Notes under the pieces: model-generated
Database searches by the model: none
What the model was told of the DNA's origin: nothing
What the model saw: only the letters and a program-made list of their open reading frames with translations
Assembly: GCF_019083805.1 (NCBI RefSeq)
Contig: NZ_JAHRDV010000015.1
Coordinates: forward strand, 1-64,000
DNA: 64,000 nt
Source: Acetobacter estunensis
GTDB lineage: Bacteria; Pseudomonadota; Alphaproteobacteria; Acetobacterales; Acetobacteraceae
Direction of reading: 5' to 3'
Program-made: the position numbers and the translations under genes
In this document: positions 16,201 through 26,050 of the stretch, one piece after another
Numbering within the stretch: the stretch's first letter is position 1
Layout: each line of letters opens with the position of its first letter

Positions 16201-17367
16201 ATGGCCCGGCTCAACAAGAAAACCGTCACGGCGGCGACGCCCGAAGCAAAAGATTATTTCCTGTGGGATGACAGCATCCCGGCCTTTGCGGTCCGGGTCT
16301 GGCCATCGGGCCGCAAGGTCTACGTCATTCACTACCGCTCTGGCGGAAGGCTGCGGCGTTACACGATTGGCCAGCATGGAAGCCCGTGGACGGCGGATCT
16401 CGCCCGTGATGAAGCCATCAGGATCCTCGCGCGGGTTCATACCGGGGAAAACCCGGCGGATAAACGGTCCGATGACCGTAAGGCCATGACCGTCACAAGC
16501 TTCTCCAGGCGCTTTCTCGACGAATATGTCGATGTCCACCTGAAACCCAGAACACGGGGGGAATACAGGCGCTCGGTGGAACTGTTCATTGTCCCGAAAT
16601 TCGGAAGCTGGCGGATGGCCGACCTCTCACGGGCGGAAGTCGTCGAATTCCATGGCAGCTTCCGGCATATCCCCTATCAGGCCAACCGGACACTGGGCGT
16701 GTTGTCAAAGATGTTCAGCCTTGCCGATCTATGGGGTATCCGCCAGGACGGTGTGAATCCATGCCGGGGCGTCAAACGCTACCGGGAGGAAAGACGAGAA
16801 CGTTTCCTCACCCGGGATGAGTATGCACGCCTGGGAAACAGCCTCGACGAGGCCGCCGAAGATATGCCCGAAGCGGCACGGGCCATTCGCCTGCTTGCTC
16901 TCACAGGTTGTCGGTTGCGGGAAATCCAGACGCTCCAGTGGGCGCATGTCAGGCTGGATGAAGCCGAACTCCGCCTTCCGGACAGCAAAACCGGAGCGAA
17001 AACAGTCCAGTTAGGCACGGCTGCGGTTGATGTCCTGAAGGCCACCCCTCGCCTGCCCGACAATCCCTATGTCATCACCGGACGCAAGGCTGGCGAATAC
17101 CTCACTGACCTGCAAAAGCCGTGGCGTCGTATCCGCAAGGCGGCAGGACTGGATGGCGTCAGGCTCCACGACCTCCGTCATTCCTTCGCATCGGATGCCC
17201 TGGAGATGGGAGCGGACCTGACAATGATCGGCCGGATGCTGGGCCACAGCGACATCAAGACCACCTCCCGGTACGCCCACCTAAAGCGGGAAAATGTCAA
17301 ACGCTCGACGGATCAGGTCGCCCAGCGCATTTCATCCGCGCTCACCGATGCAAGGATACAGGCCTGA
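16201..17367 (+). CDS. Tyrosine recombinase / ICE integrase
   Basis: 388 residues. Arm-binding DUF4102-like N-terminus (about 15-60), SAM-like core-binding domain (about 100-180) and catalytic domain with R238 ('TGCRLREI'), H323 and R326 ('HDLRHSFAS'), H349 ('LGHSDI') and Tyr358 ('SRYAH'). All catalytic residues are present, so it should be active. The start at 16201 has GGAGGCGAG directly upstream. It lies about 175 bases inside the tRNA-Met att site and reads away from it, the usual place for the integrase of a tRNA-targeting element. Confidence 0.93.
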   Translation: MARLNKKTVTAATPEAKDYFLWDDSIPAFAVRVWPSGRKVYVIHYRSGGRLRRYTIGQHGSPWTADLARDEAIRILARVHTGENPADKRSDDRKAMTVTSFSRRFLDEYVDVHLKPRTRGEYRRSVELFIVPKFGSWRMADLSRAEVVEFHGSFRHIPYQANRTLGVLSKMFSLADLWGIRQDGVNPCRGVKRYREERRERFLTRDEYARLGNSLDEAAEDMPEAARAIRLLALTGCRLREIQTLQWAHVRLDEAELRLPDSKTGAKTVQLGTAAVDVLKATPRLPDNPYVITGRKAGEYLTDLQKPWRRIRKAAGLDGVRLHDLRHSFASDALEMGADLTMIGRMLGHSDIKTTSRYAHLKRENVKRSTDQVAQRISSALTDARIQA

Positions 17368-17417
17368 ATGCCGATCATACCCGATCAGCGGCCTGTCCGT
17401 CAGCATCGACCCGCGTT

Positions 17418-18530
17418 TTACGTCTCGGGAACAACCAGCACATAGCTGGTGCTTCTTCCTCCTGCCGCCTCCCTGGCCAGAATATCCCGCGATACGAGAT
17501 CATTGATATCTCGCAGGGCTGTATCCGGTGACGTCTTCGCCAGCTTCGCCCATTTGGATGAGGTCAGCTTGCCCTCGAACCCGTCCAGCAGACGGTTCAG
17601 CATAAGGCGTTGCCGGTCATTGATCGATTGCCCGGCTAGATTGTCCCAGAAACGGGCCTTCTGGATGACTTTTCCCAGGACCAGCTCAGCGCGATCAAAG
17701 GCGCGATCCAGAGCCCCCAGAAACCAGAGCAGCCAGGCCGTGATGTCCATATCCCCTTTTTGGGTGGCCTCAAGGATTGCATAGTAATCCTTCCGCTCCT
17801 GACGGATCTGGGCCGACAGGCTGTAAAAACGCTGGTCTGTCTGTTCCGAACGCGCCAGCATGAGGTCGCCGATGGCCCGCGCCATGCGCCCGTTTCCATC
17901 CTCAAACGGATGAATGGTGACAAACCACAAATGTGCGATGGCTGCCTTCAGCACAGGATCCAGCGCTTGCCCGGCATTGCACCAGTTGAGGAAGACCTGC
18001 ATCTCTGCAGGCACCCTGCTGGCTGTCGGCGCCTCATAATGAACCTTCTCCCGTCCGACAGGGCCTGACACGACCTGCATCGGGCCGGTTCCGTCATCGC
18101 GCCACTCTCCGACCAGAATGCGTGACATGCCGTTTCGGCCAGTGGGAAACAAAGCCGCATGCCAGGCGAACAACCTTTCTTCGGTCAACGGATCGGCATA
18201 ATGCCGGGTCGCATCCAGCATCATCTCCACGACACCTTCGACATCCCTATCCACCGGAGCCAGCGCGCCAATATCCATCCCCAGTCGCCGGGCAATGGAA
18301 GAACGCACCTGCTCACGATCGAGGTTTTCGCCCTCGATCTCGCTCGACTTGATGACATCTTCCGTCAGGGTCTGGAGCACGGCTTCCGACCGGAAGCCGA
18401 AGCCGAGGCTTTCCATACGGCCCAGGAAGCGTCCCTGCCGATGACGCACTGCAGCCAGTTCTTGGGAAATGGTGTCCTTATCCCACTGGAAGCCGGGCCA
18501 GTCTTCATGCTGATAAATGTATCGTGCCAT
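17418..18530 (-). CDS. Fic family protein (DUF4172-Fic)
   Basis: 370 residues. An N-terminal DUF4172 domain is followed by the Fic core with 'HPFEDGNGR' (207-215), the complete catalytic motif for transfer of AMP or another nucleotide to a target protein. An inhibitory motif S62-x3-E66-G67 lies upstream of the core, so this is a class II Fic with its own built-in inhibitor. A winged-helix-like C-terminus ('SPDTALRDINDLVSRDIL', near 330) suggests DNA binding. The start codon lies in a perfect 17-base inverted repeat (18,524-18,562), which suggests autoregulation. Convergent with the integrase. Confidence 0.92.
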   Translation of the reverse strand: MARYIYQHEDWPGFQWDKDTISQELAAVRHRQGRFLGRMESLGFGFRSEAVLQTLTEDVIKSSEIEGENLDREQVRSSIARRLGMDIGALAPVDRDVEGVVEMMLDATRHYADPLTEERLFAWHAALFPTGRNGMSRILVGEWRDDGTGPMQVVSGPVGREKVHYEAPTASRVPAEMQVFLNWCNAGQALDPVLKAAIAHLWFVTIHPFEDGNGRMARAIGDLMLARSEQTDQRFYSLSAQIRQERKDYYAILEATQKGDMDITAWLLWFLGALDRAFDRAELVLGKVIQKARFWDNLAGQSINDRQRLMLNRLLDGFEGKLTSSKWAKLAKTSPDTALRDINDLVSRDILAREAAGGRSTSYVLVVPET

Positions 18531-18562
18531 ATTCCCTGCACTCCTTGCAGGGAATATGGCAC
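18524..18562 (-). promoter_or_regulatory. Perfect 17-bp inverted repeat enclosing the Fic ribosome site and start codon
   Basis: GTGCCATATTCCCTGCA (18,524-18,540) and its exact complement (18,546-18,562) flank a 5-base loop which on the minus strand reads AGGAG. The loop is thus the Shine-Dalgarno sequence and the ATG of fic (18,530-18,528) is in the stem. It may be an operator for the Fic protein's C-terminal winged helix or an RNA hairpin controlling translation. Confidence 0.75.
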
Positions 18563-18771
18563 TTAATCACCGCAAGCCTCAAGGTTATATCCGCATAATA
18601 TGCGGCGAATAAATCTTTTAATCCTGCACACACTGGCCGAGCACCTGTGACAGGAGTTCCCGCTGCCTTTACCGCCCCTCCCGAAAAGCTGTGCCGCCTT
18701 TTTATTCCGGCAACAACACCAGATCGTCCTTCACCTTTCTTCTCCACGGGAAAGGAGGACAGGAGGCGTTG

Positions 18772-18831
18772 ATGGGGAGGCCCAATTTCAGCGATGAGTT
18801 CAAGCGTGATGCTGTGGCGCATATTACCCAT
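18772..18831 (+). pseudogene. Remnant of an IS3-family transposase OrfA
   Basis: ATG 18,772 opens 'MGRPNFSDEFKRDAVAHIT', the conserved N-terminus of IS3-family OrfA, preceded by a good AGGAGG ribosome site. After about 20 codons the similarity stops and the frame runs on as unrelated sequence to 18,909. Only the left end of the IS is left; the bases from about 18,660 to 18,771 may be its upstream terminal region. Confidence 0.7.
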
Positions 18832-18982
18832 CGCTCACATTCTCAGATGAATCGTCTTCAGCAGGCCAACGCTATCCGTGCTCACTCACGACATAAAACG
18901 GAACTATAGTGCTCGGTCTATATAAAGATGCGCGGTCGTTACATGCGGGACTCACCAATAAGCCCCGGAGAGCAGTCAATAG

Positions 18983-21460
18983 CTAAACGCGGCGGGCGCG
19001 GTGCCGCTGTCGAGCGGCACTCGCCATGACCTTGAGTTTTTCATTGTTGAACGCCGTCGTCAGACTGAAGGTAAACATGTCTTCGTGCGGCATGTTTAGA
19101 GAATATGCCTCGCGCTCGCGCGCTTCTTCTTCACGGAGATAGGCAATGAATCTCTCGACACGATTGAGCCGTAGCTGAACCCGCTCAAGTCGAATACCTT
19201 CCGTGAAATATTTATATTCCTGCCTTGCTGCCTCGACTAGATAATTACTTACTGACTCCTCGTATATGCCGGTATCGGTGCAGATGAGATCAAGATAGGT
19301 AAACTGTGATGAGAGCTCGCGCAGCATGTAGAAACCATAGTTGGTAATCTTGAGCGCATCAACTTCGTCGGTATAAAGATCAAGGCGGTTTGACGATTCG
19401 ATAAAACCGTGCTTAAGTAGGATGTCGAGATTAGCAGTTAGGTCTTCGAGCATGTTAAAGGTCTCGACGAAATAGGCCTTGAGCAATGAGAGCGGCACAT
19501 AACCGACCGACGAGCCGTCCATTTCCTTTGACAGCTTCCGCAATATTCGCAGCCCCGTGAAATGCGAGGAATGTCGTACGTAACGCAATTGATAAATATT
19601 GGGGATATCGCTAATCGACTCATCGTAGAAGAAGCGATTTGGAATCATCACCGGCTTGATGATCTGGTGAATCTGGAAGCTCCAACGGCCCGCGTCTAGC
19701 ATCTCGTCGACATTGGTGTAGCCCGAAAGCAGAAAGCTGCGGAATAGGTCTAGCGAAAAGCGCGTGTCGCCATGCGCGCAAGCTGACAGAAACTGGTTGA
19801 GTGGAGAGCGTTCAGATGAAAATTCGCGGTTTACAATATCAAGATACTTCACACTAGCCACGATATTCGCATGCGTAGCATTGATGACCGTTGGCGCTCG
19901 GTCGGGGTTTCCCAAGATGCCGATGGTATAGGACAACCGTTTGCGAAAGACTTCGGCGGGCTTAGGCGAACTGATATGGAAGCCTGCGTTTTGGAAAGCG
20001 TCCAGAAGACCGTGGATTTTCGAATTATAAAAGCGCTCCTCGCGCATCGAAATGAGCGTGATGCAGCCCAGTTCGTCGGCAATCTCCTGCGCCGATGTGA
20101 AGCAGAAATCCTGGTTCGGACCGGAAAACTGGTCGGTGTTATCGACCACCACGATGATACCCTTTTCGCGGTCCTTCCAGTAATCGACAAGCCGCCTTGC
20201 ACAATAGCTCTTATCTTCTTTCCACTGGCCGACGAGATCGTTGAGGCGGCTGTTATAGGCCTCCGACGCCTTGGCAAGCCCTGCGAGCTCTTGCCGCGAG
20301 GCTACCTCAAAGCGGTCGGCGAACAGCGTCTTGAGCAAGGTATCTCGAGTGTCTGAAAGCAGGTTTTCGGCATCGAGTTGGGCGACGAGGTTCGTCCAGA
20401 TTGTATTACGGATAACTGCAGTATTCTCCGGCGCCTTCAGAAGATCGATGATCGCAATGATCGAGTGATCACGCAGCCAGCGAGGCGGCGAGTGGTGCAA
20501 TAGCCGCTTGATGAAAGTCGATTTTCCGGCGCCTTTACCTCCGAACAGGACCAGTACCTCGCCCTTTCGGCCCTTTTTGATATTCTTCGTCAGGCGCCCC
20601 CCGAGACGGCCACCCTTGCCTGTGTCTTCAAGCTGCTGGACGCCGAAAGAGCTGAGGTAGGGAGTAAGGGAATCTTGAAGCAGAGCACGCATCCCTTCCA
20701 ACGCCTGATGATAATCGCGCTGCGACACATAGCATCGGTCCATGAATTCAGGATCGTCATCGCCGATAACCCCGAAATAATGGTTAACCACGGGACGAAG
20801 CGCCGCGGCGAGCCTGTTCGCATTAATCGTGTGCGAATAGGACGGAATGCGCGTCTTGCCGAAATAGACGGCGCGATCCTTTGGTGCTGCGCTCGTCAGC
20901 AGCGCCGAGAGCGCGCTATTGTCGGTAATCGCAATGTAGGAAAAGCTGTTATAAGCCTTAGTATAGTCGTCGCGAAAAAAGTCGAGTTTACGAATAACGA
21001 AGGCACGGAGCGAATCCCATCGTTTGCCGCGCTCGAACGTCTTGAAGAAAATCCACTCATGCCCATTGGTGATCGCGGCAAACTCGCATCCAGTATCGGT
21101 GCAATATGTTCGCACCTGCTGCATGGCATTCTTAATATTGGCGTCGGACATGAGGTACTGGATGCCGATATAAGCAAAGCGTTCGTGCTCGTTGTGCGCG
21201 ATCGGCAGCGTGAAGAAAATACCCGATCGCTTCGCCTCTATAAAAAGAAGGTCGTCGCCATTTGATTTCTTGAGCACGTAGTCCGCGAAGCCGGGCCGGA
21301 TATGTTCTTCGACGGAGGTTCGGTTTCGCGGCCAGCCAAGAATGTCGTGCAGAACCACGTCAATAACCTTATGTCGCGTTTCAGCTTCATTCTCGGTTCT
21401 TCCGTCCAGTTCAGACGCAGATTTGAAGAGCTTCTTCAAGGCTTCGTCGGCATCGCTCAA
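18983..21460 (-). CDS. PD-(D/E)xK nuclease - P-loop ATPase fusion
   Basis: 825 residues. The N-terminal ~150 resemble the nuclease domain of type I restriction HsdR-like proteins: 'NEAETRHKVIDVVLHDILGW', 'GFADYV' (D60) and 'LLFIEAK' (E75, K77) give the D-ExK core. A P-loop NTPase follows with Walker A 'GGKGAGKST' (307-315) and Walker B 'IIVVVDNTDQ' (D440). The C-terminal half is helical, possibly winged-helix or sensor repeats. There is no helicase motif or methylase partner, so it is not a type I restriction subunit. The layout suggests a single-protein anti-phage system. It has lower GC than the backbone, fitting acquisition. Confidence 0.75.
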   Translation of the reverse strand: MSDADEALKKLFKSASELDGRTENEAETRHKVIDVVLHDILGWPRNRTSVEEHIRPGFADYVLKKSNGDDLLFIEAKRSGIFFTLPIAHNEHERFAYIGIQYLMSDANIKNAMQQVRTYCTDTGCEFAAITNGHEWIFFKTFERGKRWDSLRAFVIRKLDFFRDDYTKAYNSFSYIAITDNSALSALLTSAAPKDRAVYFGKTRIPSYSHTINANRLAAALRPVVNHYFGVIGDDDPEFMDRCYVSQRDYHQALEGMRALLQDSLTPYLSSFGVQQLEDTGKGGRLGGRLTKNIKKGRKGEVLVLFGGKGAGKSTFIKRLLHHSPPRWLRDHSIIAIIDLLKAPENTAVIRNTIWTNLVAQLDAENLLSDTRDTLLKTLFADRFEVASRQELAGLAKASEAYNSRLNDLVGQWKEDKSYCARRLVDYWKDREKGIIVVVDNTDQFSGPNQDFCFTSAQEIADELGCITLISMREERFYNSKIHGLLDAFQNAGFHISSPKPAEVFRKRLSYTIGILGNPDRAPTVINATHANIVASVKYLDIVNREFSSERSPLNQFLSACAHGDTRFSLDLFRSFLLSGYTNVDEMLDAGRWSFQIHQIIKPVMIPNRFFYDESISDIPNIYQLRYVRHSSHFTGLRILRKLSKEMDGSSVGYVPLSLLKAYFVETFNMLEDLTANLDILLKHGFIESSNRLDLYTDEVDALKITNYGFYMLRELSSQFTYLDLICTDTGIYEESVSNYLVEAARQEYKYFTEGIRLERVQLRLNRVERFIAYLREEEAREREAYSLNMPHEDMFTFSLTTAFNNEKLKVMASAARQRHRARRV

Positions 21461-21960
21461 TTCATATACCCCTGATGATTCCGGTTAACTAACTCAGTGC
21501 TGTGTAACATCGCGCACCTTGCTACAATTTTCTCCGGATCTTTAAATAACCAATTTTCCATACATCTTCCGGTCTTAGTGGCCAATCCGCTTTATCCGCA
21601 AAGTTGCTTTTGTCTACAGATTTTGTCCGTCACAGCGATGCAAGGGCGATCGTAGCAGCGCTGTAAGCGTCCGGTAGGAAGCTCCTTGTAGACCGCCAGG
21701 GTCAAATATCTTCTTCTAAGCATGGACGATTTTATCGAGCATGAACACGAGACGGTCGCAGCGAGTGTCGCAGCAACTGCTCAGAAAAACCATGCGGCAA
21801 TCGAGATAATGGGAGAACGCCGACGTGAACTTCCCCGTTTCTATTGAACTGAGAGGCCACATTACCCAAGTAAGCTAAAGATTCAGCTTAAATTCTCGAT
21901 TCAAAACGTTAGACACTCTTTGTGCGATTGATTTTCTATAACCTCTCAGGTATCGTTGTC
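21461..21960. other. Intergenic region with one doubtful 41-codon frame
   Basis: About 500 bases between two defence-like units. A plus-strand frame at 21,722-21,847 ('MDDFIEHEHETVAASVAAT' onward, 41 residues) has no ribosome site and no family match; it may be a decayed gene end. No tRNA, IS end or clear promoter is seen. Confidence 0.45.
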
Positions 21961-23370
21961 TTATTTATTTTTAGAATTATCTTGGCGCTGTAATTCGGCG
22001 AATTTAGCCGACATGGTTGGGTTACCCCGCGTCAGTTTCTTGACCGTGAGGTCATCGGCTTTGTCATTGGCGAGCCGAAGATTGTTGGCAGACTTATGTA
22101 GTGCCTCCTTCGTTTTTTCTAAGTCTTTTATTGCCTCATCTATGCGTTTGATCGCCTCCACAAATCCCTCAGAAGCGAGACGCCAGTTACGTCCAAAAGC
22201 AGTTTTGAATTCATCAAGTTTGGACTCAAAGTTAGTAATGTCTACGTTCTGCGCCTTAACTAACGCCAGTTCTGATTTGTATTGAAGAGAATTCATAGCG
22301 GCATTACGCAACAGAGTGATGATTGGAATAAAGAACTGAGGCCGAACGACATACATCTTTGGATAACGATGAAACATGTCAACGATACCGGAGTTATAGA
22401 GTTCGCTTTCCGGCTCAAGAAGCGAGACAAGAACAGCGTATTCACACCCCTTCTCGCGGCGATCTTTGTCAAGCTCTTTTAAAAAATCTTCATTTTTCTT
22501 TTTTGTGGCTGTTTCATCTCCTTCATTCTTCATCTCAAACATAATCGACACGATCTCGATATTAGAATCATCAATATCCTTGAAGATATAGTCACCTTTA
22601 CTGCCGGTACGCACATCATTGTCTTTTTCAAAGTAAGCTCGTGGAAAAGCTGTTGCACGGAGACGATTAAACTCTGTTTCGCAATGTTGTTCCAGACTCT
22701 CACCTATCATCTTGGTCGATAATCGTGCCTTCATATCGCGTAATCGTTCGATAGTCTCATCACGATCTTTAATCTGAGTCTCGTACTTATCTTTCAGTGC
22801 GTTTTCCGCTAGTTGTTTTTCAAACACAGTTCGATCAAGGTTACTTTTCAGTTCATCACGCTCCTTTTCAACCACACTGACAGCGGTAGTAAGCGCGAGT
22901 TTTCCTTCGACCTTGGCCGCCTCCAAGGTGGTTTTTAAACGTAATATTTCCGTGTCCTTCACAGCGGCTTCCTGCTGTAAATCCCTTTGGCGTCTAGCCT
23001 CAGCCAACTCGGAGGCGGCTTTTTTCTCCTGCTCTACCCTTTCCAACGCCGCCGCCAAGGCATCGCGGTCCTTTTCTATTTTATTAAGAGCCTCATTTAC
23101 GGCCAGTTTTTGTGCAATCTCACTAGCATCAAGCGTAGCCTTCAATTCCTGAATTTCGGCATTCTTGGTAGAAGTAACTTTTTGCAATTCACTGGCAATC
23201 TTGGCTTGCATGAGTTCGACGGTATTGCGCTTTTCTTGTTCCGCAATTTCCAATCGGTCATGCAACTGTTCCTCAAAATCTTTATCACGAACCTGTTTCA
23301 AAATATCTGCGTATCCAGCTTCATCAACTTTAAAGGCTTTCCCACAGTGTGGGCAAATGATTTCGTGCAT
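21961..23370 (-). CDS. DUF2130 protein
   Basis: 469 residues. A short N-terminal zinc-knuckle-like motif ('CPHCGKAF', residues 6-13) is followed by a long coiled coil (about 20-230, rich in Glu/Lys/Ala heptads) and the DUF2130 domain (about 235-420) with 'GSKGDYIF' and '[12 protein letters not shown]', which resemble the D and ExK parts of a nuclease core. Function of the family is unknown. It starts 2 bases after the stop of the OLD-family gene, so the two are one operon. Confidence 0.85.
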   Translation of the reverse strand: MHEIICPHCGKAFKVDEAGYADILKQVRDKDFEEQLHDRLEIAEQEKRNTVELMQAKIASELQKVTSTKNAEIQELKATLDASEIAQKLAVNEALNKIEKDRDALAAALERVEQEKKAASELAEARRQRDLQQEAAVKDTEILRLKTTLEAAKVEGKLALTTAVSVVEKERDELKSNLDRTVFEKQLAENALKDKYETQIKDRDETIERLRDMKARLSTKMIGESLEQHCETEFNRLRATAFPRAYFEKDNDVRTGSKGDYIFKDIDDSNIEIVSIMFEMKNEGDETATKKKNEDFLKELDKDRREKGCEYAVLVSLLEPESELYNSGIVDMFHRYPKMYVVRPQFFIPIITLLRNAAMNSLQYKSELALVKAQNVDITNFESKLDEFKTAFGRNWRLASEGFVEAIKRIDEAIKDLEKTKEALHKSANNLRLANDKADDLTVKKLTRGNPTMSAKFAELQRQDNSKNK

Positions 23371-23372
23371 AT

Positions 23373-25253
23373 CTATTTTCCTTCTACTTTGGCTAAGATC
23401 ATTTTGAGCATTTCCGGTACGGTTCCACCTGCCTCGAGCGTTGCCTTACGGTACGCGAGTTGATTTTTCGCAAGACTGATACCTGTGGCTGCCTCGATGT
23501 CATGGCAAGCATTAACCCATTCTGGCCATTGTTCTGACAAGAACGATTCAAGATGATCCGTAAAAATACTGACCTCGTCCAAGACACAGGCACATGGAAA
23601 GTCTTCTTCAGGTATACCAAAATATCGCAGAAGCTTTCGATTCTCCGTCGCATGATTGCGTCGTTCAGTATCGATAGCTTCCGGTTTTTTATTCTTTGCT
23701 TGTGCTCGAGCCTCAAACCCCGCATCTGCATCGAAGAGCGCATAAACGGGCACACCAATTGAAGTAAGAATAGCATGCGCGAGCGGTATGGATGTCTTTG
23801 ACCCTACAGGAACAATAGAGATACCTTCAGACTCAAGTAAACCTTGCGATATTCTATCTCCAATACCGTATAGCACAGATGCTTCTGTTGTTCCTTCTAC
23901 CAAGAGTGCTCTGTTTGCAAAAAGTGCAATAGAGAGTTGATCTGTCACATTATGATCAAGCCGTCTATCAACCACATCTGGAGCTACGATCCCGTTCAGC
24001 TTGGCTTTCACATCTGCAATGCTTGCATAATGAACTGAGACTACTGGATTTTCATCGACTGACCTTGTAAGGCGCCGAACCTGGTTGAAGTGACGTGCCT
24101 CAAGAAAGTAGGGGCTATGCGTCGCATAGGTTACTTGGATCCGCTTGTCAGGATCCTCCACGAGCGATCGTAGAACTTTTGCAAATGCCTGCGCTTGAAT
24201 CGGGTGCTGAAAGAGTTCCGGCTCTTCGATTGCTAAGCAGATAACCCCTTCAGCTGAGGCGGCTCCGGACTGCGCCAAAAGTTGGAGCGCAGAGATTAGA
24301 ATGGTTCGTTGAAAACCATGTCCCTGCCGCTCTACTGCAGTAGAGGTCGTACCATCGAGTACAGCCACTTCAAATGTGGTCTTCGGAGCCTTAAGCTCTA
24401 CCTCGGCCGGAGAAACTGTGACAGCGCGACCAGGTGAGTAGGACGAGACGACGGCGTTGAGTTGGAACGTCATTGTCTCAAGCTGCGCATTGAACTTTTC
24501 TTCATAAACTTTTTGCTGCTGCGTTCTTGATTCCTCTACGATCTTTGCGATTTCCTCATCAGCTGCTGCACGGTCTACAGAACGTTCAAGGATACGGCCA
24601 ATGATACTTGATTTTCCATCGACTGACTCTTCGCTTGCACGAAGATCTGCGGTTACTAGGACGTAATCGAAAAGACCGCTCATTTTCCCGCCGCTGTTGA
24701 AGCCAAAGAAGTTGGTTTGCAGAGACTCCGGGGCATCAGCGAGATGGCTCGTGTGAGACGATTCCCATGCAGTCATAGCCTCGTCAACGGCAGCTCCGGT
24801 TTTCGCTACAGGAAGATGAAGTTCCGGCTTACTACGCTGTAGTTGAGCGTAAAGTTCCTTCTTCGTGCTTGCAGCACTTGCAGCCTTGATCACATTGAAG
24901 TCCGGGAAGCCCTTCGCATTGGCAGACAGAACATCGGAGCCGTCAGGTGATCGTCGCCTCCATGCTGTGAACGTGGATGCGTTATCTGGCGCATATTTGC
25001 CCAGTGCATCACGATCCTTTTGAGTCAGGTCGGAAAAGGTAACTTGAACTTCGATATCTTCTTCAATTACTCCAAAAGAGCAATCTTGATCTGTTAACGT
25101 ACCAAGCTTACCATTAAAGAACCAATCAAGCGCCCGGAGCACGGTTGATTTTCCAGCTCCGTTTGGTCCAATGAATGTCGTGACCGAATCAAATGGAATC
25201 GTTACGTCTTTCAGTGCTCGGAAATTTCTAATACGAACGGTTTGAATTTGCAT
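23373..25253 (-). CDS. OLD-family ATP-dependent nuclease (AAA-Toprim)
   Basis: 626 residues. ABC-type ATPase with Walker A 'GPNGAGKST' (29-37), Walker B '[12 protein letters not shown]' (340-351) and H-loop 'YATHSP' (376-381), followed by a Toprim nuclease domain with 'LVEGTTE' (451-457) and 'DADAG' further on. This is the OLD/GajA architecture: an ATP-gated DNA-cutting enzyme. GajA-type genes are normally followed by a UvrD-like helicase (GajB); here the partner is a DUF2130 gene instead. Expression is probably driven from the AT-rich region upstream. Confidence 0.9.
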   Translation of the reverse strand: MQIQTVRIRNFRALKDVTIPFDSVTTFIGPNGAGKSTVLRALDWFFNGKLGTLTDQDCSFGVIEEDIEVQVTFSDLTQKDRDALGKYAPDNASTFTAWRRRSPDGSDVLSANAKGFPDFNVIKAASAASTKKELYAQLQRSKPELHLPVAKTGAAVDEAMTAWESSHTSHLADAPESLQTNFFGFNSGGKMSGLFDYVLVTADLRASEESVDGKSSIIGRILERSVDRAAADEEIAKIVEESRTQQQKVYEEKFNAQLETMTFQLNAVVSSYSPGRAVTVSPAEVELKAPKTTFEVAVLDGTTSTAVERQGHGFQRTILISALQLLAQSGAASAEGVICLAIEEPELFQHPIQAQAFAKVLRSLVEDPDKRIQVTYATHSPYFLEARHFNQVRRLTRSVDENPVVSVHYASIADVKAKLNGIVAPDVVDRRLDHNVTDQLSIALFANRALLVEGTTEASVLYGIGDRISQGLLESEGISIVPVGSKTSIPLAHAILTSIGVPVYALFDADAGFEARAQAKNKKPEAIDTERRNHATENRKLLRYFGIPEEDFPCACVLDEVSIFTDHLESFLSEQWPEWVNACHDIEAATGISLAKNQLAYRKATLEAGGTVPEMLKMILAKVEGK

Positions 25254-25795
25254 GTCAATTTGGGCCTTACAAAATTGTTCGGTCAGTAAAATTTTAATTT
25301 AATTATATTGTCATTGTATTACATACAATATTACTCCTTCAATAAAAGATATATTTTTTTATTTTAAGTAAATAGATCGGATCGAACGGAGATACATCTT
25401 CCTCGATGACCGTTTTACACTTGGAGTGTAGGTAACGTTGCAAGATATATGTATTTCAGATATGGGAGACGGAAATCGTAGGCTTTGCTTCACGATAGAC
25501 ACCTTCTGACTGCGGCAGAATTACAGAAATATAAACATCACATTAGTCTAATTCGAATATTGGTAAGTTCCCATAGCTATTACGGAAAGTCCGCTCTGTG
25601 AGAAATGCATCGTCGACCTATATGTCCGCCTTAAAGACAGATGCTGCCAGTCCGCTTCATTCGCCGGCAACCATGGCCCCATAAATGATCCCATCCAGAC
25701 GCGGCCTGCTATCTGGAATTGGAATATCGTGCCTCAGCCCCAATTTTATTGACAAAGATTGGCAATGTTTGTCATCCTTGAGACCGGAGGCGCCG
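25254..25795. other. AT-rich intergenic region
   Basis: About 540 bases without a supported gene. 25,260-25,380 is strongly AT-rich and is likely to carry the promoter of the OLD gene on the minus strand. The remainder leads into parD; no repeat or RNA gene seen. Confidence 0.5.
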
Positions 25796-26050
25796 ATGGC
25801 AACAATGAACGTATCCCTGCCGGACCCCATGAAGGAATGGGTGGAGGCTCAGGCCAGAACGGGACGCTACAGCAATGCGAGCGACTATGTCCGCGACCTG
25901 ATCCGGCGTGATCAGGAGGCCCGTGCGGCGCATGATGAGATTCAGGCCCACATTACGGCCGGTCTGCGCAGCGGCGTCGGGACCAGAAGCATGAAGCAGT
26001 TGCTGCAGGATGCTCGCGCGGCTACCGGGACTACGGATGCCGAGCTGTAG
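25796..26050 (+). CDS. parD: ParD-type ribbon-helix-helix antitoxin
   Basis: 84 residues with the family core 'MNVSLPDPMKEWVEAQ' (beta strand and first helix) and 'NASDYVRDLIRRDQEAR', followed by the toxin-binding tail. The start at 25,796 is chosen because the family begins there; an upstream ATG at 25,685 adds an unrelated 37 residues. The stop overlaps the start of the parE frame, the standard arrangement. The toxin gene is broken (see next entry), so this antitoxin may persist only as a DNA-binding repressor or as an anti-addiction factor. Confidence 0.9.
   Translation: MATMNVSLPDPMKEWVEAQARTGRYSNASDYVRDLIRRDQEARAAHDEIQAHITAGLRSGVGTRSMKQLLQDARAATGTTDAEL

Noticed and set aside
18983..21460. 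Type I restriction R subunit
   Set aside because: No helicase motifs and no HsdM or HsdS genes nearby; only the nuclease-like N-terminus is shared.
21722..21847. 41-codon plus-strand frame
   Set aside because: No ribosome site and no recognised family; mentioned only in the intergenic entry.
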